Assembly: GCF_902459615.1 (NCBI RefSeq)
Contig: NZ_CABPSA010000004.1
Span: 1 to 64,000, forward strand
Reading direction: 5' to 3'
From: Pandoraea commovens
GTDB taxonomy: Bacteria > Pseudomonadota > Gammaproteobacteria > Burkholderiales > Burkholderiaceae
Length of the DNA stretch: 64,000 nucleotides
Part shown: piece by piece, positions 49,686-57,017 of the stretch
Layout: every line of letters begins with the position of its first letter
Numbering within the stretch: position 1 is the stretch's first letter
Position numbers and translations under genes: made by a program
Notes under the pieces: generated by a model
What the model was told of the DNA's origin: nothing
The model's database searches: none
What the model saw: only the letters and a program-made list of their open reading frames with translations

Positions 49686-50471
49686 TCAGGCGTCTGCGAG
49701 ATAGCGTTGCGGGGAGCGCCCCGTAACCTGTTTGAACATGGCGATGAAGGCACTGGGGCTGGCATAGCCGAAGGCGTCGGCCGTCGCTGCGACCGACGCG
49801 CCCTGCGCAAGCGTCGAAATCGCTTCGGACACGCGCAGATGCTGACGCCAGGTCACGAACGTCATGCCCGTCTCCGTCTGAAACTGACGCGCGAGCGTGC
49901 GTCCGCTCACACCGAACTGTTCCCCCCAGAAGTCGAGCGTCAGCTTGCTGGCTGGCTCGTTCATCAGGTGCTCGCAGATCGCCTGTAGCCGCTCGTCCCT
50001 CGGCACCGGCACGCCCCGTTCGGGCACCGGGGCTGCGTCGTGGAGTACACCCATCAACGGCGGCACCGAGAGCGCTGCACGGCTCGTGGGGCCGTAGGTA
50101 TCGCCGTCGCGGCTCACGGTCACCGCGAGTTCGCGAATCAGCGGCGTGACGAGGATGACCGTCGGACTGGTCCAGTCCCAAGGGAACGCGCGCGGCTCCA
50201 TGTAGATGTTACCCATCTGTCCGTCGCCCACGGCATGCAGTTCGTGCTCGATGTCCGACGGCAGCCAGAGTGCGCGCGAAGGCGGCAACGTCCAGATGGC
50301 GGACGGCGTGAGCACGCGCACGATACCGCGCACCGGGAACACCAGTTGGCCGTGTCGATGGCGGTGCCAGATCAGCCGTTCGCCATGACGAAAGGGCGTG
50401 ACCTGAGCAAAGACATCGCGCGGTAAGGGCCGTACGGCATTGGGAAATCGCTTGCGCAGGAAGTCACTCAT
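49686..50471 (-). CDS. AraC-family regulator with cupin domain (second paralogue)
   Basis: 261 aa. Cupin IWHRHRHGQLVFPVRGIVRVLTPSAIWTLPPSRALWLPSDIEHELHAVG and double HTH LDFWGEQFGVSGRTLARQFQTETGMTF...VAATADAFGYASPSAFIAMFKQVTGRSPQRYLADA. Side by side with the 40839-41630 protein it is clearly a paralogue, identical in many core positions. It ends 43 bp from the FhuC stop (convergent) and is divergent from the second receptor. Confidence 0.88.
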   Translation of the reverse strand: MSDFLRKRFPNAVRPLPRDVFAQVTPFRHGERLIWHRHRHGQLVFPVRGIVRVLTPSAIWTLPPSRALWLPSDIEHELHAVGDGQMGNIYMEPRAFPWDWTSPTVILVTPLIRELAVTVSRDGDTYGPTSRAALSVPPLMGVLHDAAPVPERGVPVPRDERLQAICEHLMNEPASKLTLDFWGEQFGVSGRTLARQFQTETGMTFVTWRQHLRVSEAISTLAQGASVAATADAFGYASPSAFIAMFKQVTGRSPQRYLADA

Positions 50472-50530
50472 GGGGGTAATGCGGGTCTCGCGTCAGGATG
50501 TCGCCAATCGGATAGCGATTGTCAAAAAAT

Positions 50531-50545
50531 CGACATTTATTGTCG
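50531..50545. promoter_or_regulatory. Palindrome shared with the first AraC/receptor module
   Basis: CGACA (50531-50535), 5-bp spacer, TGTCG (50541-50545). Matches the core of the 41724-41752 palindrome in half-site and spacing. Probably the operator of the paralogous AraC protein. Confidence 0.6.
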
Positions 50546-50614
50546 TCCTTACCTTTTTCGAACCCGATATTCTCCATAGCTATCAATGTGTTGTGCCGGA
50601 CCAAATGCAAATTT

Positions 50615-50631
50615 AGTAATGAGTCTCATTT
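50615..50631 (+). promoter_or_regulatory. Fur-box-like element upstream of the second receptor
   Basis: AGTAATGAGTCTCATTT, one base different from the element at 41838-41854, in the same position relative to the receptor gene. Likely Fur-controlled. Confidence 0.65.
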
Positions 50632-50741
50632 GCGATATTTCCGCCAGTGTAGCGGGAATTGGACCGTGGCCGCACAAAGCACACGAACGTTAATTTTGGA
50701 TCGCCGGTAGAACCCGGCAACAAGGGGAAGTGTTGTCAACG

Positions 50742-52964
50742 ATGCAAACGAATCAGAGTTCTCGCCGGACGCAAGCCGCACGGGGCCGCATGTCCGATGC
50801 CATACGCGCAGGGCAGTCGTCGAATTCGCGCTATGCGCTCACGCCTGTCGCCGTCGCCATGGTGATGCTGTGCGCCGCGACGGCGCATGCGCAGACGCCG
50901 TCGCCTGCGGCTTCGTCATCGGGCGGCGGTGCCGCGTCTGCCGTACTACCGGCGGCCAACGTGACGGCACAGCGCGACGCGCAAACCGAAGGCTCCACCT
51001 CCTACGGCACGCAGACGACGACAATCGGGAAAACGCCGCAGGCGCTAAAGGACATTCCTAACTCGGTATCGGTCGTCACGCGCGCGCGTATGGACGATCA
51101 GGCCATGACCTCGGTCGCCGATGCATTGCAGTTCACCACCGGCATCACCGCGGTCAACTATGGCGACGGCACGTACTACTTCAACTCGCGCGGCTACAAC
51201 GTGGGCGTGGAGTTCGACGGTGTTTCGATCCTGAGCGGTATTCAATACCAGCCGCAGTTCGATCTGTCGATGTACGACCGGGTGGAAGTCTTCCGCGGCC
51301 CGGCGGGCCTGCTCGACGGCACCGGCGAGCCGGGAGGCACCGTGAATCTGGTGCGCAAGCGTCCGGGCGACACATTCGCCGTGCGCAGCGAAACGACGAT
51401 CGGTTCGTGGGCGAACTATCGTCAGATGATCGACGTGACCGGCCCTCTCAATCAGTCGGGCACGATTCGCGGGCGCGCGGTATTGACGGGCGACACCGGC
51501 AACAAGTCGATCACGCGTACCAGCGAGAGCAATTTCCTGGCTTACGGCGCGCTCGAATTCGACCTCACGCCGCGCACACTGCTGTCGCTGTCGGGCTCGT
51601 ATCAGGTCAATCCGCTGCATGGGTTCGACTACGGTCAGTCATTGCTGACCAACCGGTCGTTCCTCGACGCACCGAACAACTCGAACTTCTCGCCGGACTG
51701 GAACTACAGCTGGGCGTCGATGCAGGAAGTCAACGGCAAGCTGGAGCATCGCTTCGATAACGACGTCGTGTCGACGACGACCGTCAACTATCGTCATGTG
51801 CTTTCCAACAGCAAGTACGCCTATCTCGGCCCGGGGATCAATCCAACGACGCTCACGGCCCGGTATTTCGGCCAGTCGCAGCGCGGCGAGAACAATCTGT
51901 TGGGGATCGACTCGCATCTGTCCGGACCGGTGCAGGCGTTTGGCCGCAAGCACGAGTGGCTTGTCGGCATGAACTACCAAATGACGCAGCAGCGCAGCCT
52001 GTCCGGTGGTCAGAATCTCGGCACGTTCAGCATCTTCTCGCCGCCGTCGAACGAGCCGACGATTCCGTTCACGTCGGGCAACAACCTGCAAGCGCAGCAA
52101 TTCGGCGTCTACGGTCAGGCGCGTGTGCGCGTGCTCGATCCGCTGACCGTCGTGTTGGGGGGACGTGAGGCGTGGTTCCAGCAGCAAAGCCAGAGCCTGC
52201 TGCCGACTGAGGGTCCGTGGAACACCACGGCGCGGGCAAATCACAAGTTCATTCCGTATGGCGGCGTCGTGCTGGCGCTTACGCCGCAGATCAACGCGTA
52301 CTTCAACTATTCGAAGATATTCGCGCCGCAGACAGCCACGACGTTCGACGGTCAGGGCTTGCCACCGCGTGAGGGGCAGCAGTACGAATTGGGCGTGAAA
52401 GGCGTATTCCTCGACGGTCGCCTGAGCGCGACGGTGGCGGCATTCCGGATGACGGACACCAACCGCGCAGTCGCAGATCCGTTCCACGCGATCGGTTCGG
52501 TGGCGGCAGGTTCGGCGCAAAGTCAGGGCTGGGAGGCCGAAGTGACCGGGCAGGTCACGCGCAACTGGAACGTCTATGCCGGTTACACGCTGCTCAACAC
52601 GCGATACAACAGCGATCCGAGCCAGATCGGTCAGGCGCTCGACGGCGAGGAGCCGCAACATCTGTTCAAGCTGTACACGACCTATCGTTTCTCGGACGGC
52701 CCGTTCGGCGGCGTGCTTGATGGTTTGCGGATCGGCGGGGGCGTTCGTATCCAAAGCTCGACGTACCGGACCGTGGGCGCGGCACAAGGGGGGTACGCGG
52801 TGTGGGACGCAATGCTCGCGTACCGCGTGAACCGCCATCTGGAAGCCCAGTTGAATGTGAACAACGTGTTCAACCGTGACTATTACGCGCGGGTGCCGTC
52901 GACCTTCTATGGCATTTATGGCGAGCGCCGCAATGTGATGCTCACGCTGCGCGCCGACTACTGA
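50742..52964 (+). CDS. TonB-dependent siderophore receptor (second module)
   Basis: 740 aa. Signal peptide core LTPVAVAMVMLCAATAHA near residues 35-52. Plug: SVVTRARMDDQAMTSVADALQFTTGITAV and YDRVEVFRGPAGLLDGTGEPGGTVNLVRKRP. Barrel: ends VNNVFNRDYYAR...RRNVMLTLRADY with terminal aromatic. No STN domain. A GTG at 50730 with AAGGGGAA just before it is an alternative start. Different barrel from the first receptor, so a different siderophore is likely. Confidence 0.88.
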   Translation: MQTNQSSRRTQAARGRMSDAIRAGQSSNSRYALTPVAVAMVMLCAATAHAQTPSPAASSSGGGAASAVLPAANVTAQRDAQTEGSTSYGTQTTTIGKTPQALKDIPNSVSVVTRARMDDQAMTSVADALQFTTGITAVNYGDGTYYFNSRGYNVGVEFDGVSILSGIQYQPQFDLSMYDRVEVFRGPAGLLDGTGEPGGTVNLVRKRPGDTFAVRSETTIGSWANYRQMIDVTGPLNQSGTIRGRAVLTGDTGNKSITRTSESNFLAYGALEFDLTPRTLLSLSGSYQVNPLHGFDYGQSLLTNRSFLDAPNNSNFSPDWNYSWASMQEVNGKLEHRFDNDVVSTTTVNYRHVLSNSKYAYLGPGINPTTLTARYFGQSQRGENNLLGIDSHLSGPVQAFGRKHEWLVGMNYQMTQQRSLSGGQNLGTFSIFSPPSNEPTIPFTSGNNLQAQQFGVYGQARVRVLDPLTVVLGGREAWFQQQSQSLLPTEGPWNTTARANHKFIPYGGVVLALTPQINAYFNYSKIFAPQTATTFDGQGLPPREGQQYELGVKGVFLDGRLSATVAAFRMTDTNRAVADPFHAIGSVAAGSAQSQGWEAEVTGQVTRNWNVYAGYTLLNTRYNSDPSQIGQALDGEEPQHLFKLYTTYRFSDGPFGGVLDGLRIGGGVRIQSSTYRTVGAAQGGYAVWDAMLAYRVNRHLEAQLNVNNVFNRDYYARVPSTFYGIYGERRNVMLTLRADY

Positions 52965-53070
52965 TCGCGGCAGGGAGCGGAAGGAAGCGGCAGGAAGCGG
53001 TCGATCGGGGCTGACCGAGCGGTATCGTCGGCCCCCATCGGCGCGGCGTCCGGCCGATTGGACAGCGTCG

Positions 53071-53087
53071 TGCAACAGTCTGTTGCA
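53071..53087. promoter_or_regulatory. Perfect palindrome upstream of GTP cyclohydrolase gene
   Basis: TGCAACA-gtc-TGTTGCA, 7-bp arms. No T tract, so more likely an operator or mRNA hairpin than a terminator. It lies about 100 bp before the coding start; no FMN riboswitch core is visible in this leader. Confidence 0.45.
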
Positions 53088-53189
53088 TGGCGCTGTCGGC
53101 TGAAATTCGGAAATGGCGGTACACTCCGAGCACACGCCATCGTTGTCCGGTGGCACGCAACTCCAATTTCAGCCCGTTCGAACGTCAAC

Positions 53190-53846
53190 ATGAAGTCCCC
53201 TGGTACTGCCTCTGCCACGCTCAATTGCGACGCTGGCGAATGCGTCGAGCTTGTCGCTACGGCAACGCTGCCCACTCGCTACGGCACGTTCACTTCCCAC
53301 GCGTTTCGCGTCAAAGACAGCGCCAACGAGCATCTCGCGCTGGTGATGGGCGATGTGTCGGCCGAGGGCGGCACGCTGCCGCCGTTGGTACGTCTGCACT
53401 CGGAATGTCTGACGGGAGACGTCTTCGGCTCCTATCGCTGCGATTGCGGCGAGCAGCTGGACGTCGGTATGCGCAAGATCGCCGAAGAAGGGCGCGGTGT
53501 GATGCTGTATCTGCGAGGCCATGAGGGGCGCGGCATCGGCCTGAGCAACAAGATTCGTGCGTATCTGCTGCAAGAGCAGGGGCGCGACACGGTCGAAGCC
53601 AACCTCGATCTCGGCCTGCCCGACGACGCGCGCGAATACGACTCCGCCGCCGCCATCCTGCGCATTCTCGGTGTGGGTTCGGTGCGCCTCATGAGCAACA
53701 ACCCGAAGAAGTTCGACACGCTTATCAAGCACGGCATCCCCGTGAGCGAGCGTGTGGCGCTCGACATTCCGGTGCGCGAAGAGAACGAACGCTACATCCG
53801 CACCAAGCAGGTCAAGTTCGGACACTACTTCGAAGAGAACGAGTGA
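53190..53846 (+). CDS. ribA: GTP cyclohydrolase II
   Basis: 218 aa. Zinc ligands C-x-G-D-V-F-GS-x-R-C-D-C-G (in [20 protein letters not shown]), the GTP/catalytic loop [22 protein letters not shown] and [24 protein letters not shown], and the nucleotide loop [13 protein letters not shown]. It opens GTP in the first committed step of riboflavin synthesis. Stand-alone (no RibB domain). The start at 53190 gives the family length; the in-frame upstream extension is not conserved-looking. Located among iron-uptake genes. Confidence 0.9.
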   Translation: MKSPGTASATLNCDAGECVELVATATLPTRYGTFTSHAFRVKDSANEHLALVMGDVSAEGGTLPPLVRLHSECLTGDVFGSYRCDCGEQLDVGMRKIAEEGRGVMLYLRGHEGRGIGLSNKIRAYLLQEQGRDTVEANLDLGLPDDAREYDSAAAILRILGVGSVRLMSNNPKKFDTLIKHGIPVSERVALDIPVREENERYIRTKQVKFGHYFEENE

Positions 53847-53861
53847 TCGTCGGCCAGTCTC

Positions 53862-54143
53862 TCAGCGAGACTGTCGGCGGCGCTCCGCCAAGATGAGCGT
53901 CAGGTACACCAGACCGGCAGCCATGCTGGTCTGTCCGCTGTAGTTCACCAGACCGAATCCCCATCCCTGATGCATGACCGTTGCGCCGAGCGCCACGGCC
54001 AGTGCCGTCCATCCGACGATCCGGCCATTGCGCGTGCGCGCCGGTGAAACGGTCTTGAAGCGCGCTTCCTGCTGACGCTCCGTCGACATCGCCAGCGCCG
54101 CAAAGCCTGCGAGGCAGAGCGCGAAAGTGACGAAATGACTCAT
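53862..54143 (-). CDS. DUF3325 membrane protein
   Basis: 93 aa with about three spans (FVTFALCLAGFAALAMS, IVGWTALAVALGATVMHQG, MAAGLVYLTLILAE). This DUF3325-type protein is usually the last gene of PepSY/DUF3649 iron-uptake sets. It overlaps the PepSY gene by 4 bp. Role unknown, presumed in ferric reduction or receptor support at the inner membrane. Confidence 0.7.
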   Translation of the reverse strand: MSHFVTFALCLAGFAALAMSTERQQEARFKTVSPARTRNGRIVGWTALAVALGATVMHQGWGFGLVNYSGQTSMAAGLVYLTLILAERRRQSR

Positions 54144-55816
54144 GCGCGGTCCTCGTTCAACGGGGCATTGATTGCCGGACTGGCCGTCGTGTGCGCCGGT
54201 GCAGTGGCGCGCGTGGGCTTCGTCTTCGGCTTGTGACGGGAGGTGCGAACTGCGAGCCACGCATGCAGCGCCGCGAAGGCCCAGAGCATCAGATCCACGC
54301 CTGCGTAGACCCAGTCGCCGGTCGTGAGGCTATGCCAGAGTCCGCGCGACGTCGTGACGGCGTTAAGCACCGGTAGCAGCGCGAGCACGGCGGCGCCGAA
54401 CCACAGCAATTCCACCCACGCACGTTTGGCCGGGCGCACCAGCGCGTACAACAGCGTCGCCGCCCATACCCAATAGAAAACGTCGACTTCGGTAGCACTG
54501 CGTCTGAGCGCATCCGCCGGAATCAGGCGGTTGCCCCAGAGGAACGCCGTCATGGCAATCGAGAGCCCCGCAATCGCTGCGATGTTCAGACGCTCGACCA
54601 CATGAAAGCCGAAATGGGGACGTGCCGGATCGGGCAGCTTGCCGCGACGCTTGACCGTCCACATCACCAACCCTGATCCGACCATCGCCGTGCCGCCGAG
54701 ACTGACGAGGAAGTACAGCCAGCGCAGATGCAGATCGCTGAAGCGTCCGAGGTGCAGGGCGTACATCACGCCACGCGTTTCAGCCGCCGGGCCGACACCG
54801 TCGTGAACGTCGATCAGCTTGCCGGTCGTGCCGTCGAACAGCAGGTACTGCGGGCTCATCGAGACACGCGTGCTTTCGCCGCGTGTGACCGCCACACGAG
54901 CAGCGGCATCGCCCGCATGGGTGACGGTCACGCGGCCGACGTCGTTCGCGCCCCAGCGGGCCTGAGCTTCGCGCACCATCGGGGCGAGCGGCGCAAGCGG
55001 GGCTTTCTCGCCGGAGGCCTTGCCCGGTGGCGGGAATGCGCTGAGCTGCGCGTTGAGTTGCGCGCGGTCCATCGGTGTCTTGATCGCCGTTTGCGCGCCC
55101 CACGGCATGTACATCGCCATCAAGGTGACGAGGCCGGTGTAGGTGATCATCAGATGGAAAGGCAGGCCGAAGACCGATAACGCGTTGTGTGCGTCGAGCC
55201 ACGAGCGCTGCCCCTTGCCCCATCGGAAGGTGAAGAAGTCGATGAAGATTTTCTTGTGCGTGATCACGCCGCTGACGATCGCCACCAGCATGAACATCGC
55301 GCAGAAACCCGCGAGCCAGCGTCCCCACAGGACGGGCAGCGGGTGGAACTGGAAGTGGAATCGGTAGAAGAAGTCGCCGCCGAGGGTTTCGCGCGCTTTG
55401 AGCGTCTGACCGGTCGAGGGATCGAACGTCGCTTCTTCGAAGGTGCGGCGCGGGGCGTTCGTGTCACCTTTGGCAGCGCCTTTGGGCGCAGGCGGATTGC
55501 GCCAGAAGACGCCCGCGACCGGATTGCGCTCGGTGGGCAGATAAATGCTCCACTGCGGGCTGCCCGCAGCGAGCGTCACGAGTTGATTGCCGACGTTCTG
55601 TGCGACCACGGCCGGATCGGGCAACGACTGCTGATGCGGCACCTCGGGGCGCATCCATTGCGACAGTTCGTCCTTGAAGTAACTCACGGTGCCGGTGAGG
55701 AACATGGCGTACAGCAGCCAGCCGACGAGCAGGCCGGACCACGTATGCAGATCCGACATCGTCTGGCGGATGCCGCGTGCCTGCGGCCTCGTTTTCGGTG
55801 TGGGCGTGGACGTCAT
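54140..55816 (-). CDS. PepSY-associated TM protein (inner-membrane iron-uptake factor)
   Basis: 558 aa. TM1 at about 20-45 (HTWSGLLVGWLLYAMFLTGTVSYF) is followed by a periplasmic PepSY part, then FHPLPVLWGRWLAGFCAMFMLVAIVSGVITHKK and further spans. Conserved His in LHTWSG, FHFQFHP and LHLGRF could bind heme. Such proteins are linked to siderophore iron release by reduction. Start at 55816; upstream frame excluded because it overlaps DUF3649. Confidence 0.8.
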   Translation of the reverse strand: MTSTPTPKTRPQARGIRQTMSDLHTWSGLLVGWLLYAMFLTGTVSYFKDELSQWMRPEVPHQQSLPDPAVVAQNVGNQLVTLAAGSPQWSIYLPTERNPVAGVFWRNPPAPKGAAKGDTNAPRRTFEEATFDPSTGQTLKARETLGGDFFYRFHFQFHPLPVLWGRWLAGFCAMFMLVAIVSGVITHKKIFIDFFTFRWGKGQRSWLDAHNALSVFGLPFHLMITYTGLVTLMAMYMPWGAQTAIKTPMDRAQLNAQLSAFPPPGKASGEKAPLAPLAPMVREAQARWGANDVGRVTVTHAGDAAARVAVTRGESTRVSMSPQYLLFDGTTGKLIDVHDGVGPAAETRGVMYALHLGRFSDLHLRWLYFLVSLGGTAMVGSGLVMWTVKRRGKLPDPARPHFGFHVVERLNIAAIAGLSIAMTAFLWGNRLIPADALRRSATEVDVFYWVWAATLLYALVRPAKRAWVELLWFGAAVLALLPVLNAVTTSRGLWHSLTTGDWVYAGVDLMLWAFAALHAWLAVRTSRHKPKTKPTRATAPAHTTASPAINAPLNEDRA

Positions 55817-56172
55817 GCCGCACCTCCCATTGCAAGGCTCGTCATGTGACCGGACGCCACCGCCCACGCGGCCAGCGCGAGCGGTGCGGCAACGATCAGC
55901 AGACCGGCCCAGGCGCGCCACGCACTGCGCACAGCGAACACCCAGACGACCGCACCGGCATAGATGGCGAAGCTCGCCAACTCGCCGGTGATGACCGCCT
56001 GGGCCTTGTTCATCGGCAGTGCGAGTACGGCAACGCTTGCGAGGGCAGCCACGGCATAACCGCCGCCGATGGCCGCCACGATGCGTGAGATGAGCGCCCC
56101 GATGTTGACGATGCGTTCAGAGAGTCCAGCGTTGCCGACCTTGTCGGTCGGGGCGCGACGAGCCTGAGCCAT
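55813..56172 (-). CDS. DUF3649 iron-transport-associated membrane protein
   Basis: 119 aa, three spans (ISRIVAAIGGGYAVAALASVAVLALPM, AVITGELASFAIYAGAVVWVFAV, AWAGLLIVAAPLALAAWAVAS). DUF3649 proteins accompany PepSY proteins in siderophore loci. ATGA overlap with the PepSY gene. Confidence 0.75.
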   Translation of the reverse strand: MAQARRAPTDKVGNAGLSERIVNIGALISRIVAAIGGGYAVAALASVAVLALPMNKAQAVITGELASFAIYAGAVVWVFAVRSAWRAWAGLLIVAAPLALAAWAVASGHMTSLAMGGAA

Positions 56173-56184
56173 GATGCGTGTCGC

Positions 56185-56949
56185 TTACTTGTTGGGCGTG
56201 GCGGCCGGGCCAGCCGGGAGCGGTTCGATGCCATCGGCTTGCATGACGGTCGTCGTCGTCACATAGCTCACGCCCTGATAGCGCTCGGCACCCTTGGCAC
56301 CCGGGCGCTCACCCGGCGTCATGTCCTTGTGACTGACTTCGGCGACATACACACCCTTCCACGGCATATCGAACGTCACGAGTCCCTGTTCGTTCGTATG
56401 CGCTTCCTTCGCCCAGCCCGACTGCGTGACGAGCGAGACCTTCGTCTTGGGCAGCGGCTTGCCCTGGAAGAACAACTGGAACTCGCCCTGCTTGCCTGCG
56501 GGCACGAGGTCGAGCGTCAGTTGCGGCTTCTGCTTCGAGAAGTCGGTCGCCAGACGCGCCGCAGGGCGGTACCAGTTCGTGACTTCCTGACCATCGCGCT
56601 TGAACGTGAAGAGCGGGTATTTCGCTTCTTCGGCGATCAACGATTCACCGGCGGTCGCCTTGAACGGGAGCGCGAAGCCGTTGGCCGTCTTGGTCGCGGC
56701 GGCCGTCTTCTCGCCCTGTGCCGAGCTGAGCGTGCCGGTGGGGGCGACGAACTTGTCGAGCAGGCCCGGCGACGCTTCACGCAGGTTCTCGCCGAATTCG
56801 CCGAAGCGGATCACGGCGTTCTGACCGGCAGGCTGCTCGATCCAGATCTGGTGTGCTTGCGCAGCACCTGCGAAGGCGATGAGGGCACCGGCGGTGAGCT
56901 TGACCAACTGGGGCAGTCGCGTCGTACGGTGGTTGACAGTCGTCTTCAT
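56185..56949 (-). CDS. Periplasmic DUF4198 protein
   Basis: 254 aa. Signal peptide ends AGAAQA, then HQIWIEQPAGQNAVIRFGEFGENLREASPGLLDKF, the DUF4198 opening with its N-terminal His. A later Ig-like part (GKPLPKTKVSLVTQSGWAKEAHTNEQGLVTFDMPWKGVYVAEVSH) is typical. Family members are linked to metal (nickel, cobalt, iron) uptake. Lies 68 bp after the receptor gene stop. Confidence 0.8.
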   Translation of the reverse strand: MKTTVNHRTTRLPQLVKLTAGALIAFAGAAQAHQIWIEQPAGQNAVIRFGEFGENLREASPGLLDKFVAPTGTLSSAQGEKTAAATKTANGFALPFKATAGESLIAEEAKYPLFTFKRDGQEVTNWYRPAARLATDFSKQKPQLTLDLVPAGKQGEFQLFFQGKPLPKTKVSLVTQSGWAKEAHTNEQGLVTFDMPWKGVYVAEVSHKDMTPGERPGAKGAERYQGVSYVTTTTVMQADGIEPLPAGPAATPNK

Positions 56950-57017
56950 TGCGGTCTCCTTGGAGAGGTGGCGGAACGGATGGAATCGGTGGAGGCGCAT
57001 CGGCATTTCGTTCGTCA

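Noticed and set aside
51639-53156. 505-codon minus-strand frame opposite the second receptor
   Set aside because: Same reason: shadow of a well-supported receptor gene.
52965-53189. FMN riboswitch upstream of the GTP cyclohydrolase gene
   Set aside because: The conserved RFN element core is not present; only a short palindrome and a GGAAGCGGCA-type direct repeat are seen.
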